Assembly (NCBI RefSeq): GCF_038561935.1 | Contig: NZ_CP102770.1 | Coordinates: 2,666,001-2,730,000, forward strand | Source of the DNA: Myxococcus stipitatus | GTDB lineage: Bacteria > Myxococcota > Myxococcia > Myxococcales > Myxococcaceae | Direction: 5' to 3' | DNA: 64,000 nt | Part shown: positions 37,637 to 45,822 of the stretch, one piece after another | How positions within the stretch are numbered: the first letter of the stretch is position 1 | How the letters are laid out: every line of letters begins with the position of its first letter | Notes under the pieces: model-generated | Told to the model about the DNA's origin: nothing | The model's input: the letters and a program-made list of their open reading frames with translations, nothing else | The model's database searches: none | Translations under genes and position numbers: made by a program

Positions 37637-38911
37637 CTAACCCGCCGAGCGCTCCAGGACGGCGGCGAAGAACGCGTCGGTGCCGTGGCGGTGGGGGGTG
37701 ACGAAGAGGAAGTCGCCCTGGAGGCAGGCGTCGGAGAGCCAGCCGGAGCCCGGGCGGATGAGGCGGTAGTCGGGGCGGGAGGCGAGGAAGTCGGCGACGA
37801 CGTCCTGGTTCTCGGCGTGGTTCACGGTGCAGGTGGCGTAGACAAGTCGGCCGCCTGGGCGGACCAGGTCTCCGGCGCTCTGGAGGATGGCGCGTTGGGT
37901 GGGAGGGAGCTGGGAGAGGGCGTCGGGGGAGGAGTGGAAGCGGAGGTCGGGGCCGCGGCGCAGGGGGCCGAGCTCGGAGCAGGGGGCATCGACGAGGACG
38001 CGGTCGGCGTCGAGGCCTGGGGAGGGCGGGGTCCGGAGGACCTGGAGGCGGGTGAGGCCGGCGCGAGAGGAGCGCTGGAGGAGGCGGTCGAGGCGTTCCG
38101 GGTTGGGGTCATGGGCGAGGAGCCGGCCGGAGTTCCGCATCAGGGCGCCGAGGAGGAGGGTCTTCCCGCCGGCGCCGGCGCAGAGGTCGAGGACGGTCTC
38201 CCCGGGCTGGGCGTCCAGGAGGAGGCCGAGGAGCTGGCTGCCCTCGTCCTGGACCTCGAAGAGTCCTTCTTGGAGGGAGGGGAGGGCGTAGAGGTTGGGG
38301 CGGGGGCCCTCGATGTGGAGGGCGAGGGGGCTCCAGGAGCCGGGGCGGGTGGAGACGCCCTCGGAGAGGAGGCGGGAGGCGAGGACGTCACGGGAGGTGC
38401 GGAGGGGGTTGGCGCGGAGGGTGATGGGGCCTGGGACGTTGAGGTGGGCGCAGAAGGGGTCGGCCTCCGGGCCGAGCTCGCGGGAGAGGTGGTCGGCGAG
38501 CCAGTCCGGGAGGGAGTACCGGAGGGCGAGGGAGGGGGGAGGGGAGGGGGTGAGGGAGGGGAGCGGGTCGGCTTCCACACCCGCGAGGGAGGCGGCCTCC
38601 GGGGCGGGGATGTGGGCGAGGCCGTGGAGGAAGGCGAAGAGGAGGAGGGGAGGCGGGGCGTCGGGCTGGCCGAGGAGGAAGGCGAGGCGGCGGCGCCAGA
38701 GGCCGACGTTGAAGAGGGCCTCCTTGAGGGCCTGGCGCTGGGGACTGGAGAGGGAGCGGTGCGCACGGAGGGTGCGATCCACGACACGCTCGGCGGGGGT
38801 TCCCGAGAGGACGAGGGAGAGGGCCTGGGAGGTGATGGGGGCGAGTCCGGCCAGGGCGGACCACGGTTGGTGGTGGAGCCGGGAGAGTGGATCAAACGGG
38901 ACTGTTGACAG
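37637..38911 (-). CDS. rsmB: RsmB/NOP2-type rRNA cytosine-C5 methyltransferase
   Basis: Methyltransferase core: VLDLCAGAGGKTLLLGA (AdoMet loop), DAPCSELGPLRRGPDLRF and YATCTVNHAENQ with the two catalytic cysteines; a NusB-like RNA-binding region precedes it. Modifies a cytosine in 16S rRNA. Conserved-looking residues (SALAGLAPITSQALSLVLSG) extend upstream of the GTG at 38782, and the frame is open only to a TAG near 38933 with no ATG, GTG or TTG in between. The only placed start is CTG at 38911, which has GGAG 6 bases upstream, giving 424 residues. If CTG is wrong, GTG 38782 gives 381 residues. Confidence 0.85.
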   Translation of the reverse strand: MSTVPFDPLSRLHHQPWSALAGLAPITSQALSLVLSGTPAERVVDRTLRAHRSLSSPQRQALKEALFNVGLWRRRLAFLLGQPDAPPPLLLFAFLHGLAHIPAPEAASLAGVEADPLPSLTPSPPPSLALRYSLPDWLADHLSRELGPEADPFCAHLNVPGPITLRANPLRTSRDVLASRLLSEGVSTRPGSWSPLALHIEGPRPNLYALPSLQEGLFEVQDEGSQLLGLLLDAQPGETVLDLCAGAGGKTLLLGALMRNSGRLLAHDPNPERLDRLLQRSSRAGLTRLQVLRTPPSPGLDADRVLVDAPCSELGPLRRGPDLRFHSSPDALSQLPPTQRAILQSAGDLVRPGGRLVYATCTVNHAENQDVVADFLASRPDYRLIRPGSGWLSDACLQGDFLFVTPHRHGTDAFFAAVLERSAG

Positions 38912-38974
38912 GGGAGGCTCCGTTCTCTAGAAAGCGCGTCATCGCTGCGGCGCCGTACCACAGCGAGGACATAT

Positions 38975-39047
38975 TCCCCGATAGCTCAGCCGGTAGAGCG
39001 GGTGACTGTTAATCACTAGGTCCGTGGTTCGAGTCCACGTCGGGGAG
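38975..39047 (+). tRNA. tRNA-Asn (GTT)
   Basis: The acceptor arms TCCCCGA/TCGGGGA pair fully. The D-arm (AGCTCAGCCGGTAGAGC), the anticodon loop CTGTTAA with GTT at 39008-39010, and the T-arm GTGG-TTCGAGT-CCAC are all intact. CCA is not encoded. The 3' end is repeated at 44112. Confidence 0.97.
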
Positions 39048-39303
39048 CTGAATGAAGGGTCCTACCAATCGGTAGGGCCCTTTTGTTTTTCAGGGCCTCG
39101 CGATGAAGCTCGCGGGGCCTTCGTGCTTAAGGCCCTGAATCCCAAGGGATTCTGCCGCGCGGTGCTGAAGAGGGCGTTCTCGGCTCTCGCCACTGCTGAG
39201 TGAGCGGCCCCTCTTCTCCGCCGTCGATGGGGCTCTCTGGAGCGCTCTTTCTCCCGTTTTGGGGAGAGAGCGGCCGAGAGTGGTTAACAGTTTTGTTAAC
39301 CAC
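39039..39303 (+). repeat. Direct repeat, left copy: tRNA-Asn 3' end, terminator and downstream structured DNA
   Basis: Matches 44112-44378 in the same orientation at roughly 85% by eye, starting with 14 identical bases (GTCGGGGAGCTGAA) that include the tRNA acceptor 3' strand. It ends in a hairpin of perfect 10-bp arms (GTGGTTAACA / TGTTAACCAC, 39280-39303). Confidence 0.9.
39056..39090 (+). terminator. Intrinsic terminator of tRNA-Asn
   Basis: GGGTCCTACC-AATC-GGTAGGGCCC hairpin followed by TTTTGTTTTT. A near-identical hairpin stands at about 44128-44163 in the second repeat copy. Confidence 0.92.
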
Positions 39304-39994
39304 CGCAGGCAGCCGATTCTGACAATCCATGGCTTTCGATGTCGTACCTTCCAGGGTTACGCCATTTCCCTCTTTCAGAAAGCCGAAACAGGCCACCTGT
39401 TAACCGAGAGAGCGGAACGCGGCTGGCATTTGCCGGGTACTCACGAATTCGTCGTGCGGCGCAGACTCTCCGAGACGGCCCTCAGACCGTCTCGGCCGCG
39501 CTTGCAGACCACCACGGCGCTGGCTTCGCCGAGCTGCTCTTCTCCGCGCCAGGCGAATCCTCGCGAATAGGACTCCGGACCGCGAAGGCTTCTCGGGGAC
39601 GCGTCCGTACTTGCCACCCTCTGTACCGAGCCTCCCATTGGCCCACGAAGAGGTCCGCCGTGACCGACCCACGGCGACGCCACTGATCCGCTAGGTCGGG
39701 ACTGCGCTGCCCGCCCGTCGCGAGAGGCAGCGCGTGAACGAGCATCAGCCGCACGAGCTGAACTCCGTCACCTTCGGCTACGCCAGGCGGCATGCGCCAG
39801 CTGCCACCTGGCCGGAAGGCGCGAGCAGCCCGCTTCCAGCCCTCGAACTCAAACACGGACCACAAGGAACTGCTAGCCCGCCACGCTAAGTGGCGGCGAC
39901 ATACCGCCATGTGCGGAGTCTACCAACCCGCGCCACGCTCCGCTGGGCGTGGCCCGGTTCCGTGGCTCTCCCGCACTTTGTGTGGCTCGTAGGT
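39304..39994. other. Accessory DNA without a supportable gene
   Basis: About 690 bp between the left repeat and the ISL3 remnant. Open frames on both strands are short or lack coherent protein features. It may include the outer end of the ISL3-family element. Nothing else recognised. Confidence 0.5.
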
Positions 39995-40264
39995 TCAGAC
40001 GGTGAGCAGCACTCGAAGACGCAGTAGGTCGAAGTTGGCGCGGCCATACATCTGACGCTTGAGAAGCTTAAGCTTCGTGATTTGCCCCTCGGCTTGGGCG
40101 TTGCTCCAGGGAGAGGTCAGGGCGGCCCGGACGGCATCGCCATCTTCTTCGAGGCCCTCCGCAAAGGTTGCCACTGCACGTATCCCGCACGTACGAGCCT
40201 CGCCCAACCACGTTTCGAAGCGCCTACACGACCGTGGGCGTGATCCGATTCGGTGGACAGGTTG
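39995..40264 (-). pseudogene. ISL3-family transposase, C-terminal remnant
   Basis: The frame ending at 39995 reads SPWSNAQAEGQITKLKLLKRQMYGRANFDLLRLRVLL, the hallmark C-terminal block of ISL3-family transposases (split here by the frame's Ser-Pro start and Leu end). Only about the last 80 residues remain; the catalytic N-terminal and middle parts are missing upstream, where IS3 sequences abut. Confidence 0.85.
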
Positions 40265-40265
40265 A

Positions 40266-40698
40266 CTATGCCGCTGCCCTTTCGAACTCGGCCGGTGCAG
40301 CGTAGCCGATTGCCGAGTGCATGCGCTGCTGGTTGTAGAAGACCTCGATGTAGTCGAACAACTTCACCTTCGCGTCATTGGGGCTCTCGAAAATCTCTCC
40401 CAGCTCGTTCTTGAGCGTGCTGAACCAACTCTCCATAGCCGCGTTGTCGTAGCAGTTACCGCGTCGGCTCATGCTGCAGACGATGCCGTGTCGTTCGAGG
40501 ACGCGTTGGTAGTCCTCACTCGCGTACGTGCTCCCCTGGTCGGTGTGGTGCAAGAGACCTTCGGCCGGGCATCGACGGCGTAGCGCCATGTCGAGCGCCT
40601 TGAGCGTCAAGTGCCTGTCGTTCACCGCGCTGAGAGCCCAGCCCACGACGAAGCGTGAATAGAGGTCGATGATGGCCGTCCTCCGCCCCAGGATTTCT
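40266..40698 (-). pseudogene. IS3-family transposase OrfB, 5'-truncated
   Basis: Contains the C-terminal part of the rve integrase domain: IDLYSRFVVGWAL (first Asp), HHTDQGSTYAS (second Asp) and SRRGNCYDNAAMESWFSTLK (Glu), then YNQQRMHSAIGYAAPAEFE. The N-terminal half is lost exactly at 40699, where another IS3 element begins. The reading frame crosses 8 bases into that element, giving a chance ATG. Inactive. Confidence 0.9.
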
Positions 40699-40736
40699 TG
40701 AGACACCTCTCTGGGGGATAACCTCCCCCGCGTGAG

Positions 40737-41084
40737 GTGGATGTGAAGAAGGGGCAGAAGCAGGGCAGGACGGCGGAGCGCGGTCGGTTTTCGGCGAAGC
40801 GCAAGAAGGAGGCGGTGCTTCGTCTGCTCAAGGGCGAGGAGCTCGACGCGCTCTCACGGGAGTTGGGCGTCACCGCTGCGGTGCTCAGCGAGTGGCGAGA
40901 GAAGTTCCTGGCGGGAGCTGAGGCCAACCTCAAGAGTCGTGAGCCCGAGCCAGCGGACGACGAGGTGCTGCGGCTCAAGGCCATGGTGGGCGAGCTGATG
41001 ATGAAGAACGAGCTGCTCGCCGAGAAGGCCCGGCTGCTGGAGGGCAACGCGCCGGGTTTTCCCTGGAGGAAGTCGAGAGGATGA
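40737..41084 (+). CDS. IS3-family OrfA (transposase helix-turn-helix subunit)
   Basis: 115 residues from GTG. HTH_Tnp_1 domain: RFSAKRKKEAVLRLLKGEEL, LSRELGVTAAVLSEWREKF, then a leucine-zipper-like helix (LRLKAMVGELMMKNELLAEK). Binds the element ends and oligomerises. Its stop overlaps the orfB start as ATGA. Confidence 0.93.
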   Translation: MDVKKGQKQGRTAERGRFSAKRKKEAVLRLLKGEELDALSRELGVTAAVLSEWREKFLAGAEANLKSREPEPADDEVLRLKAMVGELMMKNELLAEKARLLEGNAPGFPWRKSRG

Positions 41085-41977
41085 GCGCCCAGCTCTCGCC
41101 TTCCAGCGGCAAGCAGTACGGGCTGGCGCTCGTGACGGCCACCTGGCGCGTGCCGCGTGCCACGGTGTACCGGCACCGCGCCCGCCGTCAGGCCGCGGCT
41201 CCTCCGGCGGCCCGGCGAGGCCCTAGGACGGCGCTGACGGACGAGGCGCTGCTCAAGGCCATCTGCGGCGTGCTGGCCCTCTCGCCCTTCCTGGGCGAGG
41301 GGCACCGCAAGGTGTGGGCGCGGCTGCGTGCCCGGGGCGTGCGCACCTCGAAGGCCCGCTGCCTTCGGCTGATGCGTCAGGCGGGGCTGCTGGCCCCATG
41401 CCGTGCCCGCCGGGTGCTGGGCCCGCGCCACCACGACGGCACCATCACCACCGCCAAGCCCGACGTCATGTGGGGCACTGACGCCACCTGCACGATGACG
41501 GCGCTGGAGGGCCAGGCCACCGTCTTCATCGCCGTCGACCACTCCACCGCCGAGTGTGTCGGCATCCACGCGGCCAAGGTAGGAAATCGTTTCGAGGCCC
41601 TCGAGCCCATTCGCCAGGGCGTCAAGGCTCGCTTCGGTGCGTACGGCAAGGGCCTGGCCTCGGGGCTGACCGTCCGCCATGACAACGGCAGCCAGTACAC
41701 CTCCGACGCCTTCCAGAACGAGCTGCGCTTCCTGGGCGCCGAGTCCAGTCCGTCCTTCGTCCGCAGCCCCGAGGGCAACGGGTGCGCCGAGCGCTTCATC
41801 CGCACCCTCAAGGAGCAACTGCTCTGGGTGCGCACCTTCGCAACCGTCGAGGAACTCCGGCGGGCCCTGCTGGAGTGGGCCCACCGCTACAACGAACACT
41901 GGCTGCTGGAGCGCCACAACTTCCTCTCGCCGAGTCAGGCCCGGCGAGAGCTGATGCAGTCGAAGCAGGCGGCCTGA
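41081..41977 (+). CDS. IS3-family OrfB (DDE transposase)
   Basis: 298 residues, intact. HTH_21 region (about 45-110) and rve catalytic core with Asp in MWGTDATC, Asp in VRHDNGSQYTS and Glu in SPEGNGCAERF, then the usual YNEHWLLERHNFLSPSQAR tail. It begins inside orfA (ATGA), so it could be translated by reinitiation. No clear A-rich slippery site for a fusion product was seen. Confidence 0.94.
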   Translation: MSAQLSPSSGKQYGLALVTATWRVPRATVYRHRARRQAAAPPAARRGPRTALTDEALLKAICGVLALSPFLGEGHRKVWARLRARGVRTSKARCLRLMRQAGLLAPCRARRVLGPRHHDGTITTAKPDVMWGTDATCTMTALEGQATVFIAVDHSTAECVGIHAAKVGNRFEALEPIRQGVKARFGAYGKGLASGLTVRHDNGSQYTSDAFQNELRFLGAESSPSFVRSPEGNGCAERFIRTLKEQLLWVRTFATVEELRRALLEWAHRYNEHWLLERHNFLSPSQARRELMQSKQAA

Positions 41978-41999
41978 TTACGACCAACCTGGTGTCTCA

Positions 42000-42454
42000 A
42001 CAATCCGGTGCGATACAGTGCCGCGCGCCAGGCCTCGCCCAACACGGCGATGTCCGGGGCCGCGCGCGCCTGGCCGTCCAGCCAGTAGCGGCTCTCCGTC
42101 TCCGCACGCAGGTGGCTCTGCACCCAACCGGCGAGCATCGGCATCTGCTCCTCAACGTTGGAGCGTGGCAGCTTCGCGCCGCGCGCCAGCATCGTGCCAA
42201 GGTATCCGTCCAGGGGCCTCCCCCACTATACGGTGCGCGGCGCTCACCGTAGCATCCGCCTGGATGATGAGGAGCTTTCCCTTGCCGATCCATTTCGGGT
42301 GAGGCCCGAGGCAAAAGGGGGGCGTGTGCTGGCGGGCGCACCGCTCCCCCCACTACGGCGCCAAGAGAATCGCCCTGGACCACGTTGGCGGCAGCGGCGA
42401 AAACTGGAGCGTCATGGTCCCGTTGGTCTCCTTCGCTGCGCGCTCGAGGTCGAG
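42000..42454. other. Decayed coding DNA between IS and DUF429-like gene
   Basis: On the minus strand around 42192-42000 a stretch reads like genuine protein (PMLAGWVQSHLRAETESRYW) but runs into the IS end and has no recognisable family; upstream of it other frames read HPKWIGKGKLLIIQADATVS. Probably a frame-broken gene remnant. No intact gene supported. Confidence 0.4.
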
Positions 42455-43378
42455 ATGATCGTCGGCGTCGACTTTGGTGCGCCGCAGCGGACGCGCGACC
42501 AGCGGCGGAAGATTATCGCCGTCGTCGCGCACTCGACGGGCTGGCACTCCTACCGCATCGACGCGACCGGCATGAACGCTCGGCTGCTCGCGGGTGAGCC
42601 TCCGGGCTGGAGCGCGAAAGAGCTCGTCGACGAGTTGGTGGCCCGACCTGCGCGCGTCGTCGGGTTCGACTTCCCGTTCTGCATTCCCCACGCGCTCCTG
42701 CGCGACCCGAAGTTCGCCTCGGACATCGGCTACGAGCACGGCGCGTTCCTTGGCTGGCGCTCGTTCAACTGGTGGATCGCGCAGCGCCTCCCGCTTACCG
42801 ACCCGCTCGACTTCACGCCCTTCGCCCCGTGGCGAGACCGCGCCGAGCGCGCACGGCTCTGGACGAAACGCGCGACGGACATCGCCGCCGGTGGGCAGCC
42901 GCCGCTCAAGGACAAGTTCCAGGCGACGTTCCAGATGACGCTCCTCGGGAACGCGCTGCTCTCGAAGCTATGGGAGTCGCACCAATACCGCGTGCTGCCG
43001 TTTCCAGGCGGTCGCGGTGCTGGCGAAATCATCGAGGTCTACCCGGGCGCGACGCTACGAACGATGGGCCTCGCGAGCTACAAATCAAGGCCCGAAGAAG
43101 CGGTGCGTCTTGGCATCGCCGCGTGTGCCGCCGCAGGCATCAAGCTCGACGTCGATCTCCGGCTCGTCGCCCTCGCGTGCCGCTACAGCTCGGGCACCAC
43201 GAAGAAGCCCGACTACGATGTGGCCGACGCCTTCGTCGCGCTCTGCACCGCCATCCTCCACGCGGAGAATGGCTGTCGCCCGGTCCTCGCGCCCGACCCG
43301 ACGTGGCAGGAGCGGCTCGTGAAGGAGTGGGAGGGCGCGATCTGGGTCCCTACCATCACGACGAGCACACCGGCGTAG
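42455..43378 (+). CDS. DUF429-like protein (predicted RNase H-fold nuclease)
   Basis: 307 residues from ATG with GAGG upstream. The start MIVGVDFGAP holds the first acidic residue of an RNase H-like fold, VVGFDFPFCIPHALL the second motif, EIIEVYPGATLRTMGL the third and PDYDVADAFVALCTAIL the C-terminal Asp motif. These match DUF429, predicted but unproven nucleases. The gene looks intact and is the only apparently functional non-transposon gene of the island. Function unknown. Confidence 0.75.
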   Translation: MIVGVDFGAPQRTRDQRRKIIAVVAHSTGWHSYRIDATGMNARLLAGEPPGWSAKELVDELVARPARVVGFDFPFCIPHALLRDPKFASDIGYEHGAFLGWRSFNWWIAQRLPLTDPLDFTPFAPWRDRAERARLWTKRATDIAAGGQPPLKDKFQATFQMTLLGNALLSKLWESHQYRVLPFPGGRGAGEIIEVYPGATLRTMGLASYKSRPEEAVRLGIAACAAAGIKLDVDLRLVALACRYSSGTTKKPDYDVADAFVALCTAILHAENGCRPVLAPDPTWQERLVKEWEGAIWVPTITTSTPA

Positions 43379-43400
43379 GCGGCTGCTACGGTCCATCGCG

Positions 43401-43579
43401 ATGAACAAGCGGCTCCGCAAGAAGAAGCGCGTCGGCGAGTTCAAGGAGCTCAGCTTCGAACTGCTCGGCTACCTGCGACCCGGCATCTCCTCGCTACAGG
43501 GCTTCGGATTCTCGGCCGGCCGACGACGAAGGGCATGAACGTGAGTCGCATGGGTCATCTCTGGTCCGAGCTGATGACC
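43401..43579 (+). pseudogene. Chimeric remnant: YggL-like N-terminus joined to epoxide-hydrolase fragment
   Basis: The ATG at 43401 opens MNKRLRKKKRVGEFKELSFE, the N-terminal signature of the YggL (DUF469) ribosome-associated protein. After about 30 codons, DNA from about 43492 to 43579 closely matches 62350-62437 inside the intact epoxide hydrolase gene, including GGCCGGCCGACGA and ATGAACnTGAGTCGCATGGG, but in another frame. The frame stops after about 45 codons. A fusion scar, not a working gene. Confidence 0.75.
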
Positions 43580-44111
43580 TGAGTGCCTAGTCGAAATTGG
43601 CTCACCGCGTCACGAACGTATTGAGGCGCGCACGGGGCCGGTGAGTTCCTGTGGCGGCGAAGAAGGGGAGATGCATTGGGAAGGTAGCCTCGGGGCCCAC
43701 CAAGTTGCCGCTGCACGCGGCCGGCTCGACACCTCCTGTGGATGCCTGCCCTCGCATGCCATGGACGCCGGCTGGGCGGGCCGCACGCGGGGCCCACGGA
43801 GCCCCACAGGCAGGCTTCGATGCTCCCAGGTCCCGCGCGCCTCGAAGCATGCGACTTTCACCCACCTCGGCACGTCGCCCGCGTGCCCACCTGCGTCGTC
43901 GGCACGCACTATCTGTGAATCAGGGTGAGAGAGGATCAAGACCATGGACGGGAGGTCACCCACCATGTCGTTTGCGGACATTCAATCGGTCCCCGATTGA
44001 AGGGGCCCGCAGCCCCTTCTTTGAAACCGCTGGATATCACTCTGTTTTTCGGCCCTCAGAGAGTTTGAGTCCTCTCAGAGAAAGCCGAGAACGGGTTCGC
44101 AGAAGCCTTCA
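43580..44111. other. Non-coding part of the island
   Basis: About 530 bp up to the right direct repeat. No frame shows family features. It may contain further scrambled gene pieces; none could be placed with confidence. Confidence 0.45.
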
Positions 44112-44378
44112 GTCGGGGAGCTGAACGAAGGGCCCTACCAACCGGTAGGGCCCTTTTGTTTTTCAGAGCCTCGCGATGAATCTCGCGGGTCCTTCGTGCT
44201 TGAGGCCCTGAATCACAAGGGATTCGGCCGCGCGGTGCTGAAGAGGGCTCTCTTGGCTCTCGCCACCGCAGAGCGAGGTGCTCCCCTTTTCTGCCGTCGA
44301 CGGGGCTCGCTGGCCTGCTCTTTCTTCCGTTTGGGGAGAGAGAGGCAAAGAATGGTTAACAGGTGCTGTCAACCATTG
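44112..44378 (+). repeat. Direct repeat, right copy: tRNA-Asn 3' fragment, terminator and structured DNA
   Basis: Second copy of 39039-39303. It keeps only the acceptor 3' strand of the tRNA, so no complete tRNA is present. The terminal hairpin is retained as ATGGTTAACA / TGTCAACCAT (about 44352-44376): the outermost G-C pair of the left copy has become A-T by changes on both arms, with one mismatch elsewhere. Confidence 0.9.
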
Positions 44379-44449
44379 GGGATGCGGCTAACAACGCTCT
44401 CCTGGAGATCCTCTCCTTCCGCTTTCAGGTTTCTGGGAAGGCGTCTCTC

Positions 44450-44685
44450 TGCTGAATGAGGCTTCTGATCCAGCCGCCTCCGCCGCGTTGTTCTACGCGG
44501 CGGAGAAGGGCCACAACGAGAAGGTCGAGACCCTCGACGACGCCCTCGTCTTCTGCTCGACGTGTCTCTCGGTCGGCTACGACCGGACGTTCCGGGTGAC
44601 GCCCACAGGCAAGCGGAGCGCCGCCGCGCTCATGGCGCTCGGCCCCGCGATGGCGGCCAGAGCGCTCGACGACCCCGAGCGCTGA
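44450..44685 (+). pseudogene. C-terminal fragment of an unrecognised protein
   Basis: An open frame ending at 44685 reads coherently (YAAEKGHNEKVETLDDALVF, then VGYDRTFRVTPTGKRSAAAL) but has no ATG or ribosome site at its beginning; the first usable start is TTG at 44488. It follows the right island boundary and is followed by a strong terminator. Likely the 3' end of a truncated gene, or a small protein of about 65 residues. Confidence 0.45.
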
Positions 44686-44700
44686 GCCGCCTGCACACCC

Positions 44701-44738
44701 GAAGGCCCGCGGTGATCGAGAGGTCGCCGCGGGCTTTC
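44701..44738 (+). terminator. Terminator hairpin
   Basis: GCCCGCGG (44705-44712) and CCGCGGGC (44727-44734), extended by GAA/TTC, 16 bp after the stop at 44685. Confidence 0.7.
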
Positions 44739-44794
44739 GTGTCTGGTTCGCGGAGATCTTTGACCCGGCGTCCCTCCGGTGGTGATGTCTTTCG

Positions 44795-45652
44795 ATGCCG
44801 CAGCCTCCCAAGGATCTCGTCCGCGCTCTCGAACGTCTCGATGTGGCCATCCGCCGCGCCGACCCCGGGGGGCACGCCTCGTTCCTACCGCCGGCTGCGC
44901 CCGAGCAACTGGCCGGGCTCGAGGCCGAGATCGGGACGGCGCTGCCAGGCGACCTTCGCGCTCTGTTCAGCTGGCACGATGGGACCGCTCGGGTGTCGTT
45001 CGATGGCTCGAGCGTTTACTCGATGATGGGCTGCGTCGAGGCGATCTCGACCCGTCGGTTTCTCCTCGGGTTCAACAGTGACGGTGCGCGGTTCTCCGAA
45101 CATTGGGTTCCCGTGCTCACGAAGGGCAACGGCGACTACGTCGCGTATGTGCTGTCGGGAACCGAGGCCGGCCAGCTGGTCGAGTACCGACACGACGACG
45201 CCTCGCGCCCCATTTGGGCGCCCTCGCTCGCGGCACTCGTGGCCAGCGCACTGCGCACCTGGGAGAGCAAGCCGGTTCGACAGCAGGGGACACTGATGCG
45301 GATCGGCGGGTGGAGCCGAGAGAGCGCGGTCCACGTGGGGGCGCTGGGGGTCGGCGACGCCATTGTCGTGTGCACCCTCGGCGCGGCGATGCGCCCATTC
45401 TGGAACCTCTATGTTCAGGTCGACGCCAATCGGTGGGTGTGGGGATTCTCAGGAGCAGAAGATTGGGAGCCGGAGGCGCTCGCGGTGGCCTCGCGGGCCA
45501 TCGGCGGCCCGCTGAAAGACACGAGCACCGTCGCATCCAGCGTGGACGGCCTCTTGCTCGACAACGCATGGACGTTCGAGGACCGCCCGCCGCGCGCCCC
45601 CGACGACTTGAGCATGCTGGGCGTGTACCGAGGCCGCGTCGTTCGCGCCTGA
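44795..45652 (+). CDS. SMI1/KNR4 (SUKH)-family protein
   Basis: 285 residues. The region about 30-150 has the SUKH pattern: PEQLAGLEAEIGTALPGDLRALF, a WHDGT motif and a central strand set ending in a conserved SLAALVASALRTWE helix. SUKH proteins often serve as immunity proteins to polymorphic toxins in bacteria, but also occur alone. The C-terminal about 120 residues form a separate beta-rich part. No intact toxin is next to it. Confidence 0.75.
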   Translation: MPQPPKDLVRALERLDVAIRRADPGGHASFLPPAAPEQLAGLEAEIGTALPGDLRALFSWHDGTARVSFDGSSVYSMMGCVEAISTRRFLLGFNSDGARFSEHWVPVLTKGNGDYVAYVLSGTEAGQLVEYRHDDASRPIWAPSLAALVASALRTWESKPVRQQGTLMRIGGWSRESAVHVGALGVGDAIVVCTLGAAMRPFWNLYVQVDANRWVWGFSGAEDWEPEALAVASRAIGGPLKDTSTVASSVDGLLLDNAWTFEDRPPRAPDDLSMLGVYRGRVVRA

Positions 45653-45822
45653 CGTCGGCGGCTCGATGTCAACCACCACGGTTCATCGGGAGCCTCGGTC
45701 CATGGGCCTTCGCACCTGTGCTGGTTGCCAACGTCACAGTGGCCGCACGAACTCACCAGCATCATGCTTGCTGAGTTGTTCCCGCCAGAGGTCTGCTCAT
45801 CGCTGGCTCTTGGTTGGTGAGG

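Larger units (their letters stand above)
40699..41999 (+). mobile_element. Complete IS3-family insertion sequence, 1,301 bp
   Basis: Bounded by TGAGACACC (40699-40707) and GGTGTCTCA (41991-41999), 9-bp terminal inverted repeats with TG...CA ends. Carries overlapping orfA and orfB. Flanking bases (TTCT left, ACAA right) give no target-site duplication, and the flanks are unrelated remnants, so an adjacent deletion probably followed insertion. Confidence 0.93.

Noticed and set aside
37625..38908. 427-codon plus-strand frame rich in Gly and Glu
   Set aside because: Antisense to the RsmB-type methyltransferase.
40266..40706. Intact 146-residue IS3 transposase
   Set aside because: The start codon is created by the terminal bases of the neighbouring IS; the N-terminal half of the protein is missing.
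39995..44111. Phage or ICE integrase inside the tRNA-flanked island
   Set aside because: No tyrosine or serine recombinase motifs were found in any frame; only IS transposases are present.
44113..44130. Second tRNA-Asn gene at the right repeat
   Set aside because: Only the acceptor 3' strand is present; no D-arm, anticodon or T-arm precedes it.
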